Origin: Rathayibacter tritici
Lineage (GTDB): Bacteria > Actinomycetota > Actinomycetes > Actinomycetales > Microbacteriaceae
Direction of reading: 5' to 3'
Assembly (NCBI RefSeq): GCF_002932875.1
Contig: NZ_PSWS01000012.1
Location: 1 to 34,985, forward strand
DNA: 34,985 nt
Part shown: positions 30,380-34,985 of the stretch, piece after piece
How the letters are laid out: each line of letters opens with the position of its first letter
Numbering within the stretch: the first letter of the stretch is position 1
Notes under the pieces: generated by a model
Database searches by the model: none
What the model was told of the DNA's origin: nothing
The model's input: the letters and a program-made list of their open reading frames with translations, nothing else
Translations under genes and position numbers: made by a program

Positions 30380-30550
30380 CTACTTGAAAACGTCCTTGAC
30401 GTCCTCGCCGGTCTTCTTGACCGAGGCCGCAGCCTGGTCCTTCTGGCCTTCGGCCTTCAGGCTGTCGTCGTTCTTGTGGTCGCCCAGGGCTTCCTTCGCC
30501 TTGCCGGCGATATCCTGAGCGGCGTTCTTGATCTTGTCATCGAGCCCCAT
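30380..30550 (-). CDS. CsbD-like small stress protein
   Basis: A 56-residue protein, MGLDDKIKNAAQDIAGKAKE, then ALGDHKNDDSLKAEGQKDQA and AASVKKTGEDVKDVFK. The KxKNxxxxxxGKxKEAxG plus LKAEGxxxQ pattern is the CsbD family, small hydrophilic proteins induced in the general stress response of many bacteria; the molecular role is unclear. A strong AAGGAGG site lies 8 bases before the ATG at 30550. It is the first of several stress-type genes to the right, including a manganese catalase and amphipathic-repeat proteins. Confidence 0.92.
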   Translation of the reverse strand: MGLDDKIKNAAQDIAGKAKEALGDHKNDDSLKAEGQKDQAAASVKKTGEDVKDVFK

Positions 30551-30660
30551 GGTGGTGCCTCCTTCGCTGATCGTTGGCCCGACCGTAGGACCCTGAACTG
30601 CCCGCTTCCTGAGAGCCGACAGGGGCTTGCCCGGGCACCCTCCGGGCTGCCATGCTTCTC

Positions 30661-30690
30661 GCCCTCGACCGGAGCCGACCGGCCGAGGGC
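30661..30690 (-). terminator. Hairpin after the catalase-lipoprotein operon
   Basis: GCCCTCG-A-CCGG, 6-base loop, CCGG-C-CGAGGGC: an 11-bp stem with one mismatch, beginning 6 bases after the lipoprotein stop in the minus direction. Confidence 0.65.
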
Positions 30691-30696
30691 GCGCGG

Positions 30697-30897
30697 TCAG
30701 GTCGCCGGGGTGGCGGACTCCGACGGGGCCGACTGTGAAGGCGCGTTCGTGGGCGTCTGCGTCGAACCATCGTCGGCACTGGTGGGCACCGCACTCCCGG
30801 ACTGGATCGGAGTCTGGGCGTCACCGGTGCAGCCCGCCAGCAGCCCGATGGCGAGAGCGGAGGCGCCGAGCGCTCCGAGGATCCGCGAGGTGCTCAC
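30697..30897 (-). CDS. Small lipoprotein coupled to manganese catalase
   Basis: A 66-residue lipoprotein. The signal peptide with LLAGC lipobox (Cys23) is followed by a disordered Ser/Thr/Pro/Gln-rich tail (TPTNAPSQSAPSESATPAT). Start is GTG at 30897, overlapping the TGA of the manganese catalase gene (GTGA), so it is translated by coupling from the catalase message. The tail has no domain. It resembles in size and style the lipoprotein at 17.8 kb, though the sequences are not clearly related. A role at the membrane linked to the catalase is only inferred from the overlap. Confidence 0.82.
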   Translation of the reverse strand: MSTSRILGALGASALAIGLLAGCTGDAQTPIQSGSAVPTSADDGSTQTPTNAPSQSAPSESATPAT

Positions 30898-31778
30898 TTG
30901 CCCGTCACCGCGTCCTTCACAGCCCCGACCGCCTTCTCGACCAGGTTCGGCTTCGGGTCGGTGCCGTAGAAGCGCTCGTCCGGCTGGGTGGGCGGCGGCA
31001 TCGGCACTCCACCGCCGGGCTCGGCGACACGATAGCTGAACTCGCCCTTGCCGTCGGGGGTCGGACCCGAGGCCCACGTACCGTCGGCGGCCGCTGCTCC
31101 GTCTGAGAAGTTGATGTACTCGTACGACACCGAGCGCTCCTCCTTCGAGATCGGGAAGTTCGAGGGCACCGGCAGATCCTCCTTGCCCTCCGCGCGCAGC
31201 TCGGCAGCCGCCGCGATCCACTGGTTCTGGTGCATCGTGTCGCGAGCCAGGAGGAACGACAGGAGGTCGCGCACGCCGTGGTCGTCGGTCATGTGGTAGA
31301 GCCGAGCAACCTGGAGGCGGCCCTGCATCTCGGCGTTCGCGTTCGCGGTGAAGTCGGCAAGCAAGTTGCCGCTCGCGGTGATGTACGACCCCTGCCACGG
31401 GTTGCCCATACTGTCGACGGGGCGCACACCGGCACCGGCGACAATGGCGTGCTGCACGTCGGAGCCGCCGATAACTGCCGCGAGCACCGGGTCCTTCTTC
31501 ATCGCGTCCTCGGACTGCTCGATCGGCGCCTTCTCGAGCAGCTGCGCGATCATCACGGCGATCATCTCGACGTGGCCGAACTCCTCGGCGCCGATGCCGA
31601 ACAGCAAGTCCCGGTATTTGCCCGGATCGTGGGAATTCCAGGCCTGGAAGCCGTACTGCATCGCCACGGTGATCTCGCCGTACTGGCCGCCGAGCACCTC
31701 CTGGAAGCGGCGGGCGAAGACGGCGTCGGGCTTGGAGGGGGAGGCCGTGAACTGGAGTTCCTGACGGTGGAAGAACAT
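30894..31778 (-). CDS. Manganese catalase
   Basis: A 294-residue non-heme, di-manganese catalase. Metal ligands match the known arrangement (T. thermophilus Glu36, Glu70, His73, Glu155, His188): Glu35 in YGEITVAMQYGFQAW, Glu66 and His69 in GAEEFGHVEM, Glu150 in NANAEMQGRLQ and His183 in RDTMHQNQW. The ATG at 31778 begins the canonical MFFHRQELQF; AAAGG is 9 bases upstream and is itself duplicated (GGTACGAAAGGTAC). Its C-terminal extension includes FYGTDPKPNLVEKAVGAVKDAV. It overlaps the lipoprotein gene by 4 bases. It complements the heme catalase at 0.6-2.1 kb and would work when iron is short. Confidence 0.96.
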   Translation of the reverse strand: MFFHRQELQFTASPSKPDAVFARRFQEVLGGQYGEITVAMQYGFQAWNSHDPGKYRDLLFGIGAEEFGHVEMIAVMIAQLLEKAPIEQSEDAMKKDPVLAAVIGGSDVQHAIVAGAGVRPVDSMGNPWQGSYITASGNLLADFTANANAEMQGRLQVARLYHMTDDHGVRDLLSFLLARDTMHQNQWIAAAAELRAEGKEDLPVPSNFPISKEERSVSYEYINFSDGAAAADGTWASGPTPDGKGEFSYRVAEPGGGVPMPPPTQPDERFYGTDPKPNLVEKAVGAVKDAVTGK

Positions 31779-32060
31779 GACGAAGTACCTTTCGTACCTT
31801 TCCGGTGTGGCCGGGCGGAGCCGGACGCGGACGTCCGAGGTCTGTGTCTTCGACGCTAGGCAGCCCAGTTGGAGGGCCAGAAGGGGCTTGACGAAGGCCG
31901 GGAGCAATCTCGGCGCGATCGTGCGAACCCGGTCGCGGGGGCGCGGGATGGTAGCCGCTTCGAGGGTCGTTCGCTATGCCCTTTCCGCTGTTCGAGCGCC
32001 CGCCCAGACTGGCGACGCCGGCACGCACTTACCCCCACTCGATCCTGGAAGGGACAGACG
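31779..32060. other. Divergent promoter region without a gene
   Basis: The 282-base gap between the manganese catalase and the divergent stress operon. On the minus strand, TAGCGT at about 31854-31859 is a possible -10 for the catalase (weak TTCTGG -35 18 bases upstream). On the plus strand TTTCCG-17-CAGACT, ending near 32014, is a weak candidate. No clear alternative-sigma consensus or operator is seen. Frames that are open here are shadows. Confidence 0.3.
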
Positions 32061-32882
32061 ATGTCGAACATCGATCCCGATTCACCTCCGTTCGGAGACG
32101 GCGCCGCGAACTTCGGCGCGACCGAGACCCCCGCCGAGAGTGGGGCGCACACCGCCTCCCTCGGCGCGTACTCCTCCTCCTCCTCCGACTCCCCCTCGAG
32201 CAGCGCTACCGACACCGCGAAGGAGGCAGCCGGCACCGCGAAGGAGCAGGCCGGCGCCGTCGCCGATGATGCGAAGCAGGCCGCGAGCGACGTGCTGTCA
32301 GCAGGCAAGGACGAGGCAGCCAACGTCGTCCAGGAGGCGAAGGTTCAGGTCAAGGATCTCCTCGACCAGAGCCGCAGCCAGCTGACGGAGCAGGCGCACT
32401 CGCAGAAGGAGAACGCCGCCAAGGGCGCGCGCGCCTTCAGCGATGACCTCACTGCTCTCGCGAACGGCGAGGGCGGTCAGGACAACATGGCCGCGAACCT
32501 CGTGTCGCAGGCTGCCTCCCGTGCCCAGGGCGTCGCCCAGTGGCTGGAAAACCGGGACCCGTCGCAGCTGCTCGACGACGTGCGCTCGTTCGCGCGCCGC
32601 CGGCCGGGCGCCTTCATCCTGATCGCTGCCGCGACCGGCCTCGTGGGCGGACGTCTGATTCGGGCGCTGACCGCCGAGGCGAAGGACGAGAAGGAGGCAG
32701 CAACGGGGCGCACCGACGGCCCCGAGTACGACGCTCCCGCCGCCGACTCGCTCGCGTACGACGCTCCCGCCGCCTCGGCCTACGGCACGGTCGGCTCACG
32801 CTCGCTCGAGCGCGACTACGCCCCGACCGAGCCCGTCGCTGATCCGCTCGACGGCGGCTTCCCGAATGGCGGACGGCTGTGA
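32061..32882 (+). CDS. Amphipathic stress-type protein with one membrane helix
   Basis: A 273-residue protein of unknown exact function. An acidic disordered N-terminus with a serine run (SSSSSDSPSSS) leads to an Ala/Lys/Glu/Gln-rich helical section (DTAKEAAGTAKEQAGAVADDAKQAA) like LEA/CsbD or ElaB/DUF883 proteins. Then comes a basic-flanked membrane helix, RRRPGAFILIAAATGLVGGRL (about 180-203), and a Tyr/Asp/Pro-rich tail containing the near-repeat YDAPAADSLAYDAPAASAYG. The ATG at 32061 has GGAAGGGA upstream. Its TGA overlaps the GTG of the next gene, making a three-gene coupled operon. Probably a membrane-associated stress protectant. Confidence 0.85.
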   Translation: MSNIDPDSPPFGDGAANFGATETPAESGAHTASLGAYSSSSSDSPSSSATDTAKEAAGTAKEQAGAVADDAKQAASDVLSAGKDEAANVVQEAKVQVKDLLDQSRSQLTEQAHSQKENAAKGARAFSDDLTALANGEGGQDNMAANLVSQAASRAQGVAQWLENRDPSQLLDDVRSFARRRPGAFILIAAATGLVGGRLIRALTAEAKDEKEAATGRTDGPEYDAPAADSLAYDAPAASAYGTVGSRSLERDYAPTEPVADPLDGGFPNGGRL

Positions 32883-33313
32883 CCGATCCGACGGGCGTCC
32901 ACCGCTCGCCGCAGACGCCCGATGAGCGGGCGGGCTCGACGTCGCTGGGCGACCTGCTCAGTGAGGTCTCGCGCGATCTCTCCACGCTGATCCGCCAGGA
33001 AATGGCGCTCGCGAAGGCGGAACTCAAGGAGTCCGCAAGCAAGGCGGGTAAGGGAGCGGGTCTGCTCGGTGGGGCGGGTTACGCCGCACTGATGGCCGTG
33101 CTGTTCCTCTCGATCGCCCTCTGGTGGGGGCTGGGCACTCTGATCGGTAATGGCTGGTCCGGAGTGGTCGTTGCCGTGATCTGGGCGATCGTCGCCGCGA
33201 TCCTTTACGCCGTGGGCCGCAAGAGCCTGAAGCAGGTCGACGGTGCTCCCGAAACGGTCGACTCCCTCAAGAAGATTCCCGACACCCTCAAGCCGAACGG
33301 GGCAGGACGATGA
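32879..33313 (+). CDS. Actinobacterial Holin-X-like (phage holin superfamily III) membrane protein
   Basis: A 144-residue protein with a cytoplasmic helix SLGDLLSEVSRDLSTLIRQEMALAKAELKE (in two short blocks) and two membrane helices (about 65-89 and 92-113). The layout, with the RQEMALAKAELKE signature, is that of Holin-X/DUF1469-type proteins. Despite the name, these are chromosomal stress-envelope genes, not lysis genes. GTG start at 32879 overlaps the preceding stop (GTGA). It is usually found next to DUF3618, as here. Confidence 0.9.
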   Translation: MTDPTGVHRSPQTPDERAGSTSLGDLLSEVSRDLSTLIRQEMALAKAELKESASKAGKGAGLLGGAGYAALMAVLFLSIALWWGLGTLIGNGWSGVVVAVIWAIVAAILYAVGRKSLKQVDGAPETVDSLKKIPDTLKPNGAGR

Positions 33314-33897
33314 CGTACGACGCAGGACTGAACAAGACGCCGGAGCAGGGAAAGACACCCGAGCAGATCCGCGCGGATATCGAGCGCACCCGGCTGGAGC
33401 TCGGCGGTGACGTCGACGCACTGGCTGAAAAGGTCAGCCCGAGCGCCATCGCGCAGCGGCAGACCGATAAGGTCCGCGCGGCCGTGGGCTCTGTCCGCGA
33501 CCGGGTGATGGGCTCGGCGCAGGATGCCTCAGACTCGCTCTCGAGCGGAGCCGGCTCGGCGAAGGCCAAGGCCGAGGGCAACCCGTTCGCCGTGGGTTTG
33601 ATCGCCTTCGGCGCGGGGCTGCTCGTGGCCTCGCTGATCCCTGCGTCCAGCAAGGAGAAGGAGGCGGCGAGCCGCGTCAAGGAGCAGGCCCAGCCGGTCG
33701 TCGACACCGTGACGGACGCAGCGAAGGAGGCGGCCGGCGAGCTGCGCGAGCCGGCGCAGCAGGCCTTCGCCGCGGTCAAGGACACCGCGACCGACGCCGC
33801 GCAGAACGTCAAGGAGGCGGGCTCCTCGGCCGCCGGCGATGTGCAGGACTCGGCCCGCGAGGCCAAGCACGCCGTCCAGGAGGACGTGCAGCGCTGA
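33310..33897 (+). CDS. DUF3618 family membrane protein
   Basis: A 195-residue protein. The N-terminal IRADIERTRLELGGDVDALAEKVSP is the DUF3618 signature, followed by a helical linker, a single membrane helix at about 93-112 (FAVGLIAFGAGLLVASLIP) and a long Ala/Lys/Glu/Gln-rich amphipathic tail (KDTATDAAQNVKEAGSSAA). The start ATG at 33310 overlaps the preceding TGA (ATGA). With Holin-X and the LEA-like gene it forms an operon seen in many actinobacteria in stress contexts; its biochemical role is unknown. Confidence 0.92.
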   Translation: MTYDAGLNKTPEQGKTPEQIRADIERTRLELGGDVDALAEKVSPSAIAQRQTDKVRAAVGSVRDRVMGSAQDASDSLSSGAGSAKAKAEGNPFAVGLIAFGAGLLVASLIPASSKEKEAASRVKEQAQPVVDTVTDAAKEAAGELREPAQQAFAAVKDTATDAAQNVKEAGSSAAGDVQDSAREAKHAVQEDVQR

Positions 33898-33926
33898 TCG
33901 GTCGGCGCTGATCCGTCGGCGCTGAC
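33891..33926 (+). repeat. 14-base tandem repeat across the DUF3618 stop codon
   Basis: GCGCTGATCGGTCG (33891-33904) is followed directly by GCGCTGATCCGTCG (33905-33918) and a partial third copy GCGCTGAC. The first copy contains the TGA stop of the gene, and in the second copy the TGA recurs in another frame. Probably slippage-derived. Confidence 0.75.
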
Positions 33927-33956
33927 AGGGCGGTGGGCCTCCGGGCCCGCCGCCCT
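33927..33956 (+). terminator. Terminator of the Holin-X/DUF3618 operon
   Basis: AGGGCGGTGGGCC pairs with GGCCCGCCGCCCT: a 13-bp stem (one G-T pair) with the tetraloop TCCG, followed by TTCGG. It lies 30 bases after the stop codon. Confidence 0.8.
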
Positions 33957-33988
33957 TCGGCGTCTCCGGGGCGCGACGGCCGATCCGA

Positions 33989-34669
33989 TCACTGCCGCCC
34001 GCGCGGATGGATAGGCGCATCCCACCTCGGGAACGGTGCATAAAAACCAGGCAAAGACTCTTCCGGGAACTCGGCAGTATCCCGCGACGCGACCGCATCA
34101 AACAACACGTGAGCATCATTCGTCCAGAACAATTCGCTGTACACCTGGATTGAATATTGGCCACTCGCCTGGATGAAGTAGTTGATCCGATAACCGTCAC
34201 CCGTGATCCCCCACAGATCAGCACTCTCCAACGTCTCCCGAACAAAGTACTTCCACCCCTGTTCCTCGAAGTACGCCACCATCGGATCCAAATCCGACTT
34301 CTCCCCCTGAGCACCTGGCGGCTCGATGATCCGAGTGCACGTAACGTAGTAGCTGTTCTCACCTGTGCCACCCGGAAGACCACCCCCGACACCGCCGTTG
34401 TACCCCTCCTCGGGCAGCGTCTCCCCGCCGTTCCACCTCCACACACCGTCACTGATCCGCAACTGCGCATCCCGCAACAACTCCTGCGCATGCACGTAAC
34501 GCTGCGCATTCAGCTCGAGCTCCTCCTCCAACGTCAGACCCGCCACTTCCGCCCGCGTCATCCCCGCCGTATCCCGCCGCTCCGCCATCACGTTCGACGA
34601 ACACGCCGACACAACGACGAGAGCCACAAGAACCCCAGCAATCCGAGCTGCAGCCCGCGGATACGTCAC
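33989..34669 (-). CDS. Lipoprotein of unknown function (tandem paralog)
   Basis: A 226-residue lipoprotein: signal peptide with lipobox VVSAC (Cys23), then a helical part (LTLEEELELNAQRYVHAQELLRDAQ), a Gly-rich loop, and a C-terminal domain with ITGDGYRINYFIQASGQYSIQVYSELFWTNDA. I do not recognise the family. The local sequence is visibly richer in A/T and uses codons rare elsewhere in the window, suggesting recent transfer. Its ATG (34669) overlaps the TGA of an upstream, closely similar paralog now cut by an insertion sequence. The two share nearly all of the last 75 residues, ending PLGRQ/PRGRQ. Possibly an immunity or surface lipoprotein family that expands in tandem. Confidence 0.85.
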   Translation of the reverse strand: MTYPRAAARIAGVLVALVVVSACSSNVMAERRDTAGMTRAEVAGLTLEEELELNAQRYVHAQELLRDAQLRISDGVWRWNGGETLPEEGYNGGVGGGLPGGTGENSYYVTCTRIIEPPGAQGEKSDLDPMVAYFEEQGWKYFVRETLESADLWGITGDGYRINYFIQASGQYSIQVYSELFWTNDAHVLFDAVASRDTAEFPEESLPGFYAPFPRWDAPIHPRGRQ

Positions 34670-34886
34670 TGCCGACCCAGCGGACGAATCGGATTATCCC
34701 AGCGCGGGAAAGGCACATACACGCCGGGAAGCGACTCCTCAAGAAATGGATCGTAATCGCGAGATGCGACAGCCTCGAACAGGGCGTGGGCATCGTTGGT
34801 CCAGAACAGTTCGCTGTAGACCTGGATGGAATAGACCCCGCTCTTCTGTATGTAATACTTCACCCTATAGCCGTCACCGGTTATGC
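34666..34886 (-). pseudogene. Lipoprotein paralog truncated by an insertion sequence
   Basis: Only the last 72-73 codons remain, from ITGDGYRVKYYIQKSGVY to NPIRPLGRQ. They align end to end with the C-terminus of the neighbouring lipoprotein (for example QVYSELFWTNDAHALFEAVASR versus the same with V and D). At 34886/34887 homology stops exactly where the insertion sequence begins. The first three residues of the residual open frame (MSR) come from the element. The missing 5' part, with the signal peptide, should lie beyond the element, outside the window. Confidence 0.85.
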
Positions 34887-34985
34887 GGCTCATCGTAATT
34901 GAGGGTGTAGTCGGGGTCTGAAGCCGCCAGTTTCGAGCAGGCTGCGGGCGATGTAGTTGGTGAGGTTGCGGAAGCCGAGGGCGGA
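34887..34985 (-). mobile_element. End of an ISL3-type insertion sequence
   Basis: The element's left end in this orientation begins GGCTCATCGTAATTGAGGG at 34887, directly where similarity to the lipoprotein paralog ends. A GGCTC-like terminus suits ISL3-family inverted repeats. The transposase 3' end reaches to within 3 bases of this terminus. The rest of the element lies to the right of the window. If intact, an 8-base target duplication matching 34879-34886 is expected at its other end. Confidence 0.7.
34890..34985 (-). CDS. Transposase, C-terminal 31 residues (partial)
   Basis: The frame from the window edge to the TGA at 34890-34892 reads SALGFRNLTNYIARSLLETG, then GFRPRLHPQLR. The ALGFRNLTNYIARSLLE.GGFRP ending is one I recall from actinobacterial ISL3-type (IS204/IS1001/IS1096/IS1165) transposases. 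Only the C-terminus is visible, so completeness and activity cannot be judged, and the family assignment depends on this short stretch. Confidence 0.75.
   Translation of the reverse strand, partial: SALGFRNLTNYIARSLLETGGFRPRLHPQLR

Noticed and set aside
32879-33313. Holin-X gene as evidence of a prophage or lysis cassette
   Set aside because: No endolysin or phage structural genes are adjacent; the family is chromosomal and linked to DUF3618 stress operons.
1-34985. CRISPR arrays and tRNA genes
   Set aside because: No regularly spaced 25-40 base direct repeats and no tRNA-like cloverleaf with GTTCGANNC and acceptor pairing were noticed by eye.

Overview
The window is high-GC DNA with dense, often overlapping genes, frequent GTG starts and many -10 boxes lying only 6-7 bases before start codons. 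The gene content (purS/purQ, an Eis-type acetyltransferase, a MarP-like protease, actinobacterial Holin-X/DUF3618 genes, an MMPL transporter beside a YhgE/Pip protein) points to an actinobacterium, most likely the family Microbacteriaceae (Rathayibacter/Curtobacterium/Clavibacter relatives). Genus cannot be fixed from the sequence alone.

Layout. 1-250 carries, on the minus strand, the promoter and leader of a ribosomal RNA operon whose genes lie just left of the window. 0.6-4.0 kb (minus) holds a Fur-type regulator with heme catalase and a membrane-anchored HtrA-like protease. 4.2-4.7 kb is a decayed VOC/glyoxalase-type dioxygenase gene. 4.8-5.8 kb is purS-purQ; the partner gene purL is about 10 kb away at 15.4-17.7 kb. 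Between them are a disaccharide phosphorylase (GH65) with its beta-phosphoglucomutase-like partner under a LacI-type operator, a DUF1697 gene diverging from a DUF2254-like gene, an Eis-type acetyltransferase, a MarP-like CvpA/trypsin protease and a PMT/ArnT-type membrane glycosyltransferase. 17.8-21.1 kb has a small lipoprotein, two aldo-keto reductases and a LysR regulator. 21.1-27.0 kb is the most distinctive unit: a TetR regulator divergent from an MMPL transporter with a degenerate ABC-ATPase-like tail, followed 3 bases later by a heptad-repeat YhgE/Pip protein. The TetR/MMPL gap holds four copies of an 11-base palindrome at an exact 17-base period. 27.1-30.3 kb has a membrane protein of unknown function, an AroQ-type chorismate mutase, an Ohr peroxidase and a zinc alcohol dehydrogenase. 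30.4-33.9 kb looks like a stress cluster: CsbD, a small lipoprotein overlapping a manganese catalase, and an overlapping three-gene operon of amphipathic/membrane proteins ending in Holin-X and DUF3618. The right edge is visibly less GC-rich: two tandem lipoprotein paralogs, the second cut by an ISL3-type insertion sequence.

How it fits together. Oxidative-stress functions recur (heme catalase with Fur, manganese catalase, Ohr, CsbD), as do envelope functions (two serine proteases, MMPL/YhgE export unit, glycosyltransferase, Holin-X, lipoproteins). Several intergenic gaps hold strikingly long inverted repeats: a perfect 28-bp stem at 17751-17810, 17-bp arms at 20085-20171, 14-bp arms at 12531-12615 and a symmetric imperfect hairpin at 11101-11175.

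The best candidate for something undescribed is the TetR / MMPL-pseudoATPase / YhgE unit with its phased operator array. All functional statements come from reading motifs by eye; no database search was possible.
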